Part shown: one piece after another, positions 52,717 to 61,907 of the stretch | Position numbering within the stretch: position 1 is the stretch's first letter | Layout of the letters: each line of letters starts with the position of its first letter | From: Clostridia bacterium | GTDB lineage: Bacteria; Bacillota; Clostridia; Oscillospirales; Acutalibacteraceae | Direction of reading: 5' to 3' | Length of the DNA: 63,900 nucleotides | Assembly (NCBI GenBank): GCA_017503135.1 | Contig: JAFVTQ010000005.1 | Location: 1-63,900, forward strand | Translations under genes and position numbers: made by a program | Notes under the pieces: model-generated | What the model saw: the letters and a program-made list of their open reading frames with translations, nothing else | What the model was told of the DNA's origin: nothing | Databases searched by the model: none

Positions 52717-55350
52717 ATGAAATGGACAGGTCTTAATGAATTAAGAGAAAAATACCTTGCATTCTTTGAAAGCAAAGACCATTTGCGTCTTCCTAGCTTT
52801 TCACTTGTACCACAAGGGGATAAGAGTATTCTTCTTATTAATGCAGGTATGACACCAATGAAAAAATACTTTACAGGAGAAGTAACACCACCTAAAAAGC
52901 GTGTTACAACCTGTCAAAAATGTATCAGAACACCTGACATTGAGAATGTTGGTAAAACTGCTCGTCACGGAACATATTTCGAGATGCTCGGCAACTTCTC
53001 ATTCGGTGATTATTTCAAACACGAAGCAACAGCATGGGCATGGGAATTCTTCACAAAAGTACTTGAAATTCCTGAAGAATTACTTTATGTCAGCGTTTAT
53101 CTTGAAGATGATGAGGCTTATGACATCTGGACTAAAGAAGTAGGCGTTGACCCATCACATATGGTTCGTTTCGGTAAGGAGGATAACTTCTGGGAGCACG
53201 GTGCAGGTCCTTGCGGTCCTTGTTCAGAAATCTACTTTGACCGTGGTGCTTCAAAGGGCTGTGGCAGCCCTGACTGTAAGGTTGGTTGCGATTGTGACCG
53301 TTTTATTGAAGTATGGAACCTTGTTTTCACACAGTTTGAAAATGACGGTAACAATAACTATACCCGTCTTGCAAATCCTAACATTGATACAGGTATGGGA
53401 CTTGAGCGTCTTGCTTGCATCATGCAGAATGTTGACAATCTCTTTGAGGTTGACACAGTTCAGAACATTATGAAGCACATCATTGATATTTCAGGTATTG
53501 AATATCATAAAGATGCTAAAAAGGACATTTCACTTCGTGTTATTACTGACCATATCCGTAGCACAACATTTATGGTTGGTGACGGAGTTCTTCCGTCAAA
53601 CTCTGGTCGTGGTTATGTTCTTCGCCGTCTTCTTCGTCGTGCTGCTCGTCACGGAAGACTTATCGGTATTGACAGACCATTTCTCGCTGAAGTTTGTGAA
53701 ACTGTAATCAAGGAAAATGCAAACGCATATCCTAACCTTGTTGAAAAGCAGGATTATATAAAGAAAGTTATCGCAATGGAAGAAGAAAGTTTCTATAAGA
53801 CTATTGATAGTGGTCTTGGTTTGCTTAACGAAATGATGGTAAACTCAAAAGATGGTGTACTTTCAGGTGAAGATGCTTTCAAACTTCAGGATACATTCGG
53901 CTTCCCAATCGACCTTACAAAAGAAATCGTAGCTGAAAATAATATGACAGTTGACGAAGACGCTTTCAAGAAATTCGTTGAAGAAGCAAGAATGAAAGCA
54001 AAGTCAGTTAAGCGTGACGGTGCTGAAACAGACTGGAGAAACACAGGCGTTTCATTCAAAGATATCGCAAAAACAGAATTCACAGGATATACAGAAAATA
54101 ACACAGACGCAACAATTCTTGCTCTCGTTTCAAACGGAGAAAGAGTGGATTTCGTTGAGTCAGGTGACGCTATTCTCGTTCTTGATAAAACATCTTTCTA
54201 TGCAGAAAGTGGTGGACAAGCAGGGGATAAAGGTGTAATCACAATCGGTGAAAGCACATTCGAAGTTGTTAACACAACAAAGGATGCTGACGGTGTTGTT
54301 CTTCATCACGGTACACTCACAGGTGATGCTATCAAGGTTGGAGATAATGCAGTTTCTTCATACAACGAAGAAAACAGAAAAGCAACAATGAGAAACCATA
54401 CATCTGCTCACCTTCTTCAAGCAGCACTTCGTACTGTACTCGGTACTCACGTTGAACAAGCAGGTCAACTTGTAGATGCAAATGAAGTTCGTTTTGACTT
54501 TACTCATTTTACAGGTATGACAGGGGACGAACTTAAAAAAGTTGAAGACCTTGTTAACGAAGAAATCCTTAATGCAACAGAAATGGTAATCCGTGAAATG
54601 CCGATTGACGAGGCAAAGGCTATGGGTGCTATGGCATTGTTCGGTGAAAAATACGGAGATGTTGTAAGGGTAGTAAAAGCAGGTGACTTCTCAACAGAAC
54701 TCTGTGGTGGTACTCATGTTGATAATACAGGCAAAATCGGTCTTTTCAAAATTGTTTCTGAATCATCAGTTGCAGCAGGTGTTCGCAGAATTCAGGCTGT
54801 AACAGGTAAGAATGTTCTTAAATATATTGACGAAAAGAATAATCTTCTCTTTGCAACAGCCGAAAGCTTTAAAGTAGGCAATGTATCTGCACTTCCAACA
54901 AAAGCAGTTGCGGTAGCAAACGACCTTAAGGCAAAAGAAAAGGAAATTGCAACACTCAAAGCAGAAATCAACTCATTCAAGACTGCAGGAATTATGGCAG
55001 GTGCTATTGATGTGAATGGTGTTCAGCTCGTAGTTTACTATGCAGGTGAACTTGATGCTAACGGACTTCGCTCTATGGCTGAAACTGCAAGAGATTCTGC
55101 ACCTAACACAGTTGCAATTATTGCTGGTTCAAATGCAGAAAAGGGTACTTGCTCATTTGCTTGTGCTTGCGGTAAAGACGCAATCACAATGGGTGCCCAC
55201 GCAGGCAACATTGTTCGTGAAGTAGCAAAAGTTGCAGGCGGTAGCGGTGGCGGTAAGCCCGATATGGCTATGGCAGGCGGTAAAGAAATTTCAAAGATTG
55301 ATGACGCTTTAATGTCTGCTAACGAAATTCTTAAATCAATGGTTAAATAA
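52717..55350 (+). CDS. alaS: Alanyl-tRNA synthetase
   Basis: 877 aa, full length. Class II catalytic core (FFESKDHLRLPSFSLVP, GMTPMKKYFTG, RHGTYFEMLGNFSFGDYFK), the tRNA recognition part, the editing domain with zinc ligands HTSAHLLQAAL and CGGTHVDN, and the C-terminal DHHA1 part (GSGGGKPDMAMAGG). Charges tRNA-Ala. It lies 12 nt upstream of the HIT protein gene. Confidence 0.98.
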   Translation: MKWTGLNELREKYLAFFESKDHLRLPSFSLVPQGDKSILLINAGMTPMKKYFTGEVTPPKKRVTTCQKCIRTPDIENVGKTARHGTYFEMLGNFSFGDYFKHEATAWAWEFFTKVLEIPEELLYVSVYLEDDEAYDIWTKEVGVDPSHMVRFGKEDNFWEHGAGPCGPCSEIYFDRGASKGCGSPDCKVGCDCDRFIEVWNLVFTQFENDGNNNYTRLANPNIDTGMGLERLACIMQNVDNLFEVDTVQNIMKHIIDISGIEYHKDAKKDISLRVITDHIRSTTFMVGDGVLPSNSGRGYVLRRLLRRAARHGRLIGIDRPFLAEVCETVIKENANAYPNLVEKQDYIKKVIAMEEESFYKTIDSGLGLLNEMMVNSKDGVLSGEDAFKLQDTFGFPIDLTKEIVAENNMTVDEDAFKKFVEEARMKAKSVKRDGAETDWRNTGVSFKDIAKTEFTGYTENNTDATILALVSNGERVDFVESGDAILVLDKTSFYAESGGQAGDKGVITIGESTFEVVNTTKDADGVVLHHGTLTGDAIKVGDNAVSSYNEENRKATMRNHTSAHLLQAALRTVLGTHVEQAGQLVDANEVRFDFTHFTGMTGDELKKVEDLVNEEILNATEMVIREMPIDEAKAMGAMALFGEKYGDVVRVVKAGDFSTELCGGTHVDNTGKIGLFKIVSESSVAAGVRRIQAVTGKNVLKYIDEKNNLLFATAESFKVGNVSALPTKAVAVANDLKAKEKEIATLKAEINSFKTAGIMAGAIDVNGVQLVVYYAGELDANGLRSMAETARDSAPNTVAIIAGSNAEKGTCSFACACGKDAITMGAHAGNIVREVAKVAGGSGGGKPDMAMAGGKEISKIDDALMSANEILKSMVK

Positions 55351-55362
55351 GAGGTGACTATT

Positions 55363-55701
55363 ATGGATTGTCTTTTTTGTAAAATAGCAAACGGTGAAAT
55401 TCCATCAAATAAGGTTTATGAGGACGATAAAATTCTCGCATTCCGTGATATTGCACCACAGGCAGATGTTCACGTGCTTGTAATTCCCAAAGACCACGTT
55501 GCAAGTAGTGCAAATGACATTACAATGGAAAACTGTGAAATCGTTGGCTATATCTTCGCAAAGATTCCTGAAATTGCTCGTCTTGCAGGTGTTGACAGTT
55601 ACAGAATTATCAACAACTGTGGTGACAAAGCAGGACAAACTGTAAAGCACATCCATTTCCACATTTTAAGTGGGGATAACCTTTCAGAAAAGCTTATATA
55701 A
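55363..55701 (+). CDS. HIT-family (HinT-like) nucleotide-binding hydrolase
   Basis: 112 aa from the ATG at 55363 (MDCLFCKIANGEIPSNKVYED); the GTG at 55354 is part of SD GAGGTG. Catalytic triad HIHFHIL in GQTVKHIHFHIL. Zinc-type CxxC at the N-terminus. Purine nucleoside phosphoramidase type, thought to hydrolyse aminoacyl-adenylates that synthetases release, which fits its place behind alaS. Confidence 0.94.
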   Translation: MDCLFCKIANGEIPSNKVYEDDKILAFRDIAPQADVHVLVIPKDHVASSANDITMENCEIVGYIFAKIPEIARLAGVDSYRIINNCGDKAGQTVKHIHFHILSGDNLSEKLI

Positions 55702-55707
55702 AATTAA

Positions 55708-55735
55708 GGGTGAGAGTTTAACTCTCACCCTTTTT
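55708..55735. terminator. Terminator between the HIT gene and the maturase gene
   Basis: GGGTGAGAG / CTCTCACCC, 9 bp or more with a TTTAA loop, then five T. The A/T-rich side on the minus strand suggests that it also ends the convergent maturase transcript. Confidence 0.88.
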
Positions 55736-55767
55736 CCTTGTACAAATTCGAATTCGTCAAATAAAAT

Positions 55768-56862
55768 TTATTTCTTTTCATTTATAAACGCTCTGAAAAG
55801 TGGCAGACATGATGAGAAGAATTTTTTATATGCCTCACAATAATCTCTGTCGGCTCTTGTGCGTTTGCATCCACCACCACGGCAAATAGGGTAGTATTTA
55901 CATTGCTTGCATTTCTCGGGCACATAGAGACTCTCTCTTAAAAATTCTATAGCCTTGTCACAATGTGCCAAGGCATCAAAGTTTTCATTCTCGTCATTCA
56001 CATTGCCCAGATGCCATTCGTCCGTGCAATAGAAGTCACAAGGGTAAACGTTGCCGTTGCCTTCAACAACAAATTGATGCATACAGTGTCCGCACATTCC
56101 GCATTGCTCGGTCTTGTTACCAAGAAAAAGATGCACAAGATTATCAAAGTAGCGAATGCTTGTGTATTGACCACGAACATAGTCTTTTACATAATAGTTG
56201 AACCCTTTTATGAGATAATTTGCATATTGCTCATTGGTCATATAAAGTTCACTTTCACTCTTGTCATCAAAAGGTCGAAGACAAGGGATAAATTGTAGAT
56301 ATCTAAATCCTTTACCACGGAAAAACTTATAAATTTCTTCAATATTATCGGCACAATGTCCTGTTAAAACAGTGAGAATGTTGAAATCCACACCATATCT
56401 CTTAAACTTTTCAGCGGTATTGAGAATTTTATAAAATGTGTTTTCTCTTTTCTCATCAACACGGAATTTATTATGCTCAAAATTACCATCAAGGCTTAAT
56501 CCCACAAGGAATTTATTGTCACGGAAAAATTCACACCACTCGTCAGTTACTAATGTGCCGTTAGTTTGAATACTTAAAAAAATCTGACTGCCTAATTTGT
56601 TCGCAGACTTAACCTTCTGGACGAAATGCTTGAAATAGGGGATACCTGCAATTAAAGGCTCACCACCCTGAAAAGCGAAAGCAACACTTTCACCATTGGC
56701 AAAGCGCAAGGCTTTTTCTATTAAATTGTCTGCTGTGTCCTGTGTCATAACACCAAAGGATGAAACCTCACGAAGCTCAGTGACATTGTGATAAAAACAA
56801 TATTCACATCGCATGTTGCAAAGGCTAGACGCAGGCTTAATCATAATTGAAAGTGGTGGCAT
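55768..56862 (-). CDS. Anaerobic sulfatase-maturating radical SAM enzyme
   Basis: 364 aa; SD AGGAG. Radical SAM [4Fe-4S] motif CNMRCEYC (residues 15-22), the GGEPL motif, and a SPASM region with CGMCGHC, YPCDFYC and CKQCKYYPICRGGGC for two auxiliary clusters, as in anSMEs. Converts an active-site Cys (or Ser) of a sulfatase to formylglycine. The next gene upstream on the same strand encodes a Cys-type sulfatase, the obvious substrate. Confidence 0.9.
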   Translation of the reverse strand: MPPLSIMIKPASSLCNMRCEYCFYHNVTELREVSSFGVMTQDTADNLIEKALRFANGESVAFAFQGGEPLIAGIPYFKHFVQKVKSANKLGSQIFLSIQTNGTLVTDEWCEFFRDNKFLVGLSLDGNFEHNKFRVDEKRENTFYKILNTAEKFKRYGVDFNILTVLTGHCADNIEEIYKFFRGKGFRYLQFIPCLRPFDDKSESELYMTNEQYANYLIKGFNYYVKDYVRGQYTSIRYFDNLVHLFLGNKTEQCGMCGHCMHQFVVEGNGNVYPCDFYCTDEWHLGNVNDENENFDALAHCDKAIEFLRESLYVPEKCKQCKYYPICRGGGCKRTRADRDYCEAYKKFFSSCLPLFRAFINEKK

Positions 56863-56882
56863 AAAATACTCCTAATTGCAAA

Positions 56883-56902
56883 CCCCACAGAAAACTGTGG
56901 GG
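56883..56902 (-). other. Hairpin between sulfatase and maturase genes
   Basis: CCCCACAG / CTGTGGGG with an AAAA/TTTT loop. Only three T follow on the minus strand, so it is probably a partial terminator or a stability element that lowers maturase output relative to sulfatase. Confidence 0.6.
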
Positions 56903-56911
56903 TCAGTTTAA

Positions 56912-58969
56912 TTAAAGTTCGTTGTAATAATCGTAGTTGATACCACGACGATTTGCTTTGAAGTTATCCATAACTTCATCCATTTTCTCGTTCATTTCTG
57001 CTGCGATTTCAGGATATGTGCTTGTTCTGTTATAGCTTTCGCTGATATCGTCATTGAGAATGAAGAGCCAATTCTTTCTTGTCTTGTCGAAGAATGCAGG
57101 GTTATCATTCTGCATCTTACGGAAATACTTGAATGTTACGAATTCGTTATCGATAAGAACAGGATATTTATAATCTTTATATTCTTCACGATTAAGAACA
57201 TCGGTTGTTGAAACTGTGTATTGAATAGCTTTAAGCTTTTCACGTTTCATATGAAGAATTGGATGGTCTTCGTTGTGAATTGCAGTGTCTTCTGTAAGCA
57301 CTGGCAACATTGAAACACCATCAATAGTTCTGTCTGCAGGAAGATAACTCTTCTGACCATTGTTGCCTGTGATTCCACAAAGGTCAATAAGTGTTGGGAA
57401 CATATCAGCAAGAACAGAAGATTGCTTTCTTGTTGAGCCAGCTTCCCAAAGTCCACCATTATTTGCCCACTTAATCATAAATGGAACTTTCTGACCTGCT
57501 TCGTATGCCATATACTTACCACCGCGAAGTTCACCAGTTGAACCTTCAAGTGCAGGACCGTTATCACTTGTGAAGACGATAATAGTGTCATCCATTACAC
57601 CAAGTTCTTCAAGTGTGTTGAAGAGCTCACCAAGATAATAGTCAAACTCTGTAACACAATCAACATATGTACCCATACCTGTTTTGCCGTCAAAGTCGTC
57701 ACCTGCAAAAACAGGACCGTGTGGCCATGGAGTAGCATAATATGCAAAAAATGGCTCGTCAGAATTTGTAACCTTATCTGTAATCCAGTCATTGATTTCT
57801 TCGTGAATCCATTCACTAAGTTTACTCTGGTCTTTCTTGCCGTCAACAAACATTTCGTCAACACCGTGAACGATTTCATATTCACCATTTTCTTCTTCTA
57901 CATAATAGAATGGAGTCATATCGTTAACATGGTGGCTACCATAGAAATAGTCAAAGCCTTGGTTTGTTGGAAGATATTCGCCATAGTCACCCAAATGCCA
58001 TTTGCCGAATGCACCGGTGTTGTATCCGGCATTCTGGAACACTTCTGCAATAGTAATTTCGTCACCAAGCATGCCATCGCAGTTGTTACCCATTTCTATA
58101 GAGTTAAAGATACGAGTTGATGCAAATGGTGAAAGTGTATCGAATGTAGGATAAATAACATTATCTGCATATCCACGGAATGGATAGCGACCTGTCATAA
58201 GGCTGAAACGAGCAGGTGAGCAAACTGAATAGCTTGAATAGAAGTTATCAAAGTTAACGCCTTCTTCACCAATACGGTCAATGTTTGGTGTAGCAAAGTC
58301 GCCACCATTGATTGAAACGTCAGCCCAACCCAAGTCGTCCATAAGAATAAAGAGAACATTAGGTTTGTTTTCTGTGTTTTTATCAAGCTTGTTAAGATAA
58401 TCATCATGACCTTCCCAAAGTCTGTCAACATTAGGTTCAGAACGAAGGTTCATTGTGATAACATAGAAAGATGATGTTGCAGCAAGAATCAAACTGATAA
58501 TGCTTGTGATTACAACATGAGCACCTTTTTTCTCGAACTGCTTTTTACCAACGAAGTAAAGAGCAAGAAGAGCAAGAACACAAGGAAGAATAATTAAAAT
58601 ATTTCCACCTAATCTTACAAAGAAATTAAAATTATCATTACCTGCTGTCAATGTGTTTTCAAGAGTGCTCCAACCAGCTTTGCCTGACATAAATGCACCA
58701 AAGCCTGCATCTGCACCCCAAATTGAGAAATAAAGGACAATAGCAAGACCATTGATTGCATATGTAATGAAGTTCCAGATATAAAGCTTTTTGAAAATGA
58801 AGATTCCCAACATCATAAGAGCCACAACAATGCACATAAATGCAACGTTAACAACAGCAACGATATTAAGTCGCATAATGAGCAAAGCGAGAGCTAAAAC
58901 AATGCCGATTGCCATAACAATCATAGGGAAAACTTTTTTTGATTTGTCAAAGACAATTCCCTTTTTCAT
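56912..58969 (-). CDS. Membrane-anchored cysteine-type sulfatase
   Basis: 685 aa from the ATG at 58969 with SD AAAAGGAG. N-terminal part (~10-165) holds about five membrane helices; then a sulfatase domain (~185-550) starting NKPNVLFILMDDLGWADVS with metal ligands DD, the formylglycine motif CSPAR (Cys near residue 250, consensus C-x-P-[SA]-R) and GKWHLG. Known: LtaS-like enzymes share the membrane layout but use Thr; this protein has the arylsulfatase active site, so it is no LTA synthase. It faces outside and probably removes sulfate from host or diet glycans near the cell surface. Confidence 0.9.
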   Translation of the reverse strand: MKKGIVFDKSKKVFPMIVMAIGIVLALALLIMRLNIVAVVNVAFMCIVVALMMLGIFIFKKLYIWNFITYAINGLAIVLYFSIWGADAGFGAFMSGKAGWSTLENTLTAGNDNFNFFVRLGGNILIILPCVLALLALYFVGKKQFEKKGAHVVITSIISLILAATSSFYVITMNLRSEPNVDRLWEGHDDYLNKLDKNTENKPNVLFILMDDLGWADVSINGGDFATPNIDRIGEEGVNFDNFYSSYSVCSPARFSLMTGRYPFRGYADNVIYPTFDTLSPFASTRIFNSIEMGNNCDGMLGDEITIAEVFQNAGYNTGAFGKWHLGDYGEYLPTNQGFDYFYGSHHVNDMTPFYYVEEENGEYEIVHGVDEMFVDGKKDQSKLSEWIHEEINDWITDKVTNSDEPFFAYYATPWPHGPVFAGDDFDGKTGMGTYVDCVTEFDYYLGELFNTLEELGVMDDTIIVFTSDNGPALEGSTGELRGGKYMAYEAGQKVPFMIKWANNGGLWEAGSTRKQSSVLADMFPTLIDLCGITGNNGQKSYLPADRTIDGVSMLPVLTEDTAIHNEDHPILHMKREKLKAIQYTVSTTDVLNREEYKDYKYPVLIDNEFVTFKYFRKMQNDNPAFFDKTRKNWLFILNDDISESYNRTSTYPEIAAEMNEKMDEVMDNFKANRRGINYDYYNEL

Positions 58970-59001
58970 CTTAATTCTCCTTTTAGAAACATAATACATA
59001 T

Positions 59002-59030
59002 ATTATATAGTAATTTTTTGAAATCTTCAA
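59002..59030 (-). promoter_or_regulatory. Promoter of the sulfatase-maturase operon
   Basis: Minus-strand TTGAAG (59030-59025), 17 bp, TATAAT (59007-59002). No operator seen by eye. Confidence 0.65.
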
Positions 59031-59043
59031 TATAACAATTCAA

Positions 59044-59076
59044 TAAAAAAAGGCAGCCTTTTTTTGCAGACTGCCT
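59044..59076 (-). terminator. Terminator of the acyltransferase operon
   Basis: AGGCAG (59051-59056) / CTGCCT (59071-59076), with a T-rich run on the minus strand from the A run at 59044-59050. Confidence 0.7.
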
Positions 59077-59081
59077 AATTT

Positions 59082-59819
59082 TTATTCGGTGTAGTTCTTT
59101 GAAAAGTTTAAAATCATATCATAAACTTTTTCGTTGAGTGTGTTGACATCACTTCTTGTCATACCCTCTGTGTTTATTGGGTCAAGAATGTTTACAGAAG
59201 CATTTACTCCTTTGCCAAGTTGATGACCGTTGCCCTCAAACATACGATGAATGTTGTGAAGATATACAGGTACAATGGTTACGCCTGTTTTTTTTGCGAT
59301 TTTAAAAGCACCATTTTTGAATGGTTCAGGAGTGTTTGAGAAAGTTCTTCGTCCTTCAGGAAAAATTGCCATTGAATAACCGTTATTGATATTTTCAGCG
59401 GTTTTGTTTATTGCATCAACTGATTGTCTTACATCAGTAACATCAATGGGCACACAGTTGAAGTGACTAAAAAGTTGTTTGATAAAGGGCATATTAGCCA
59501 TTGTTTTTCTCACAACAAACCCGAAAGGATAATCCTTGAGCGCATATAAAAGAACGGGGATATCAGCATAGCTCTGGTGGTTTGGAACAAAAAGCACGGG
59601 CTTATCTGTTGGAATTTTTTCAAGTCCGTTTACTTTTAAATTGCATTCTGCAACATTGATACAATATTCTGACCAACCCTGAACGGTTTTGGTTGCCAAT
59701 GCGAACTCTTTTTCTTTTTCTCCATTTTTTTCATAGACTTCCATTTTCTTTATGGCAGGGTGTACTTTTGTTAATCCATAAATTATTACTTTAATCCAAA
59801 ATTTTGTTGTTTCTGTCAT
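59082..59819 (-). CDS. PlsC-like acyltransferase
   Basis: 245 aa; SD-like AGAGTGA. LPLAT fold: catalytic NHQSYAD (NHx4D, ~residue 80), FVVRKTMANMPF, and FPEGRRTFSN (~150). Probable 1-acyl-glycerol-3-phosphate acyltransferase (lysophosphatidate to phosphatidate), the usual role of this group. The start is 4 nt after the carboxypeptidase stop, so the two share an operon. Confidence 0.85.
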   Translation of the reverse strand: MTETTKFWIKVIIYGLTKVHPAIKKMEVYEKNGEKEKEFALATKTVQGWSEYCINVAECNLKVNGLEKIPTDKPVLFVPNHQSYADIPVLLYALKDYPFGFVVRKTMANMPFIKQLFSHFNCVPIDVTDVRQSVDAINKTAENINNGYSMAIFPEGRRTFSNTPEPFKNGAFKIAKKTGVTIVPVYLHNIHRMFEGNGHQLGKGVNASVNILDPINTEGMTRSDVNTLNEKVYDMILNFSKNYTE

Positions 59820-59823
59820 GATT

Positions 59824-60687
59824 TCACTCTTTTTCTAAATATTCAATATATTCTTCAAGGCAAAGCCCAAGTTGGTTCATTTTCTTTGCGTGTTCAACAC
59901 CAACATATCTATAATGCCAAGGCTCATAAATAATTTCTGTTATATTGGTTTTATCTTTTGGATAACGAAGAATAAACCCATAGTTTTCTGCGTTTTCTGA
60001 AAGCCACTTGAATTGTGCTGTCTTTTCAAAATTTTCAGAAAGGTCTCTGTTACCTTTTACAAGAATGTCAATGGCTAAACCAAGATTATGTTCGCTTGTG
60101 CCAGGATATGCGCGGGATTTGTTTGTTTTCGCCTTTGCTTGTTCGAGGGTTAGCCCACTTTTCATATTATTATCAACAGAACGCACAAAATTACGGTTTT
60201 GTCTTACAATACTGCGATAACCTGAATAAAAATCTAACGGAACACCAGCTTTTTCAGCGGCTTCAAACATATCTTTAAGTGGTTGATAAGCCAACTTGTC
60301 AATAGCTAAAATATCAAAATCAGATTTATTGAGTATTGATTTATCAACGGCTTGTCCGTTGGACCAATAAACCAAATTCCACTCAAAATCTTCAGGAAGC
60401 TCGTTATAATTATTAACAAGAGCCAACGCTCTGCCGTGCTTGTTTATATCAGCAGGCTTTGCGTTTGGTGCACGGTATTTTGCATATTGATAAAAGGACT
60501 TGTTAGACGGTTTCGTAATTGTTGTAGTTGTAGAGGTTGTAGTAGAGGTTGTGGTAGTTGTTGAAGGCAAAGTTGCATCAACTGGCTTATATTCTTCTGG
60601 GTTAGGTTCTTTTAATAAACAGATGCCAATAACCAAAACAACAAGAAATAAAACCAACGCTATGATAATTTTAATTGTCTTATTCAT
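59824..60687 (-). CDS. VanY-like D,D-carboxypeptidase
   Basis: 287 aa from the ATG at 60687 with SD GGAGTG. One N-terminal membrane helix (~5-25), a Thr-rich linker (poly-Thr with Ser, ~40-58) and an M15/VanY peptidase domain with SEHNLGLAIDIL (HxxGxAxD zinc motif) and EPWHYRYVG. Cleaves the terminal D-Ala of peptidoglycan peptides. No van resistance genes are nearby, so it is likely a housekeeping wall enzyme. The Thr-rich linker resembles the tail of PilN in this genome. Confidence 0.9.
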   Translation of the reverse strand: MNKTIKIIIALVLFLVVLVIGICLLKEPNPEEYKPVDATLPSTTTTTSTTTSTTTTITKPSNKSFYQYAKYRAPNAKPADINKHGRALALVNNYNELPEDFEWNLVYWSNGQAVDKSILNKSDFDILAIDKLAYQPLKDMFEAAEKAGVPLDFYSGYRSIVRQNRNFVRSVDNNMKSGLTLEQAKAKTNKSRAYPGTSEHNLGLAIDILVKGNRDLSENFEKTAQFKWLSENAENYGFILRYPKDKTNITEIIYEPWHYRYVGVEHAKKMNQLGLCLEEYIEYLEKE

Positions 60688-60712
60688 GCTACCACACTCC
60701 ATATAATTTAAC

Positions 60713-60741
60713 ATTATACAGAATTAAGTTGATTTTTTCAA
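60713..60741 (-). promoter_or_regulatory. Promoter of the VanY-like gene
   Basis: Minus-strand TTGAAA (60741-60736), 17 bp, TATAAT (60718-60713). A small dyad (GTTGA/TCAAC, 60728-60742) overlaps the -35 box. Confidence 0.6.
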
Positions 60742-60822
60742 CACCTGTTACAACAATAACCCAAAATGTTAACAAATGCTTAACAAAATGGGTGAATAAA
60801 AGTTAATAATTCAATATTTATC

Positions 60823-60851
60823 TTGACTTTTTTGCGAATTTATTGTAAATT
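60823..60851 (+). promoter_or_regulatory. Promoter of the surface protein gene
   Basis: TTGACT (60823-60828), 17 bp, TAAATT (60846-60851). A symmetrical stem-loop (ACCCA...TGGGT with GTTAA/TTAAC inside) lies upstream at about 60760-60795. Confidence 0.5.
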
Positions 60852-60892
60852 TATAGGGTAAAGGTTTAATAATCGGAAAGGGGTACATTAAA

Positions 60893-61855
60893 ATGGCTAA
60901 AAAAATTATTACACCCGAAGAATATAAAGCAAAACAGGCTAAAAAAGCTGCTAAAAGAAAGAAGTTTTTTGAGCTCTTTTTAAAGACACTTGCACTCTGT
61001 CTTGCAATCGCATTGGTGTTCAGTGCATCAACAATTGCTTATACAAGACTTGAAATGCTTAATCCAAGCACTGAAGCTGCTAATACAGACGACGGCTTGA
61101 AAGACGGCTTTGAAGATACAGATTCAGGCTCAACTGATGCAGGCACAACTGATTCAGGAAACACAGGCAATTCAGGTAACTCAGGTTCAACAGATACTGG
61201 TGCAACAAATAACGGTGCTCAGGCAACACCAGACAAAGGCACATCAACTGCTGACCAAGAAATTCTTGATATGTTCAAGAAAGGCGTTGCTGCTGCTAGA
61301 ACAAAGTCATCATCAGTTATCCGTGTAAAAGACGGTGCTATTAACTATAAAGGTATTGTTAAAGCAGGCGGACTTTCAGATGTAGCAGCAGGTCTTATGG
61401 ATATGTTTATGGCTGGAAGCAGAGATGCTATCGAAGCAAAGAATGAAGATTGGGATAAGACAAAGCTTCCTGACCCAACTGCTCTTACACTTAACGGTAT
61501 TCAGAAGATTACACGCGAAGATAAAGGTAATACATATGTGATTACAGTTGTTGCAAAAGATGCAACAAATCCAAAAGAAGGCGCTGACGGTGTTGGTTCA
61601 GTTGCAGGTGTTATCGAAGAAAGCCAGATTACAGGGGCTATCGGTTCAGTTCCTGGTCTTGAACTCAACAACATCAATATTGCTTATGAAAATGTAACTG
61701 CAGTTGCAACAATCGACAAGGCAACAGGCAACTGTATCGCACTTGACCTTGATGCTCCTTGTGTTCTTGGTCTTGATGCAAAACTTTTTGTTGTTTCAAT
61801 TGACGGCGCACAGGTTGGTATTGAAGTTATCACAGAGTATAAGATTTCTTACTGA
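60893..61855 (+). CDS. Membrane-anchored surface protein of unknown function
   Basis: 320 aa; SD AAAGGGG. Lys-rich start (MAKKIITPEEYKAKQAKKAAKRKK), one membrane helix (~27-47), a Ser/Thr/Gly/Asp-rich linker (~60-120) with repeated DSGNTGNSG-like units, and a C-terminal beta-rich domain (~125-320). The latter matches the order of elements in the partial protein at 1-663 (acidic stretch ending in Trp, paired strands, KATGN turn), so both seem to share one domain. No named family recognised. Expected to sit outside the membrane. Followed by a bidirectional terminator. Confidence 0.75.
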   Translation: MAKKIITPEEYKAKQAKKAAKRKKFFELFLKTLALCLAIALVFSASTIAYTRLEMLNPSTEAANTDDGLKDGFEDTDSGSTDAGTTDSGNTGNSGNSGSTDTGATNNGAQATPDKGTSTADQEILDMFKKGVAAARTKSSSVIRVKDGAINYKGIVKAGGLSDVAAGLMDMFMAGSRDAIEAKNEDWDKTKLPDPTALTLNGIQKITREDKGNTYVITVVAKDATNPKEGADGVGSVAGVIEESQITGAIGSVPGLELNNINIAYENVTAVATIDKATGNCIALDLDAPCVLGLDAKLFVVSIDGAQVGIEVITEYKISY

Positions 61856-61870
61856 TTAAAACTTAAAAAC

Positions 61871-61907
61871 AAAGGACTTAACTCATTGAGTTAGGTCCTT
61901 TTTTGTT
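61871..61907. terminator. Bidirectional terminator before spoVT
   Basis: AAAGGACTTAACTC / GAGTTAGGTCCTTT, 14 bp with one G-U pair and an ATT loop; T run on the plus strand, T-rich on the minus strand. It ends the surface protein gene and spoVT. Confidence 0.9.

Noticed and set aside
56912-58969. Sulfatase gene as a lipoteichoic acid synthase (ltaS)
   Set aside because: The N-terminal helices suggested LtaS, but the active site has CSPAR, not the Thr nucleophile, and a sulfatase maturase is adjacent.
59824-60687. VanY-like gene as part of a vancomycin-resistance cluster
   Set aside because: No vanRS, vanH/A/X or ligase genes are nearby; it shares an operon with a phospholipid acyltransferase.
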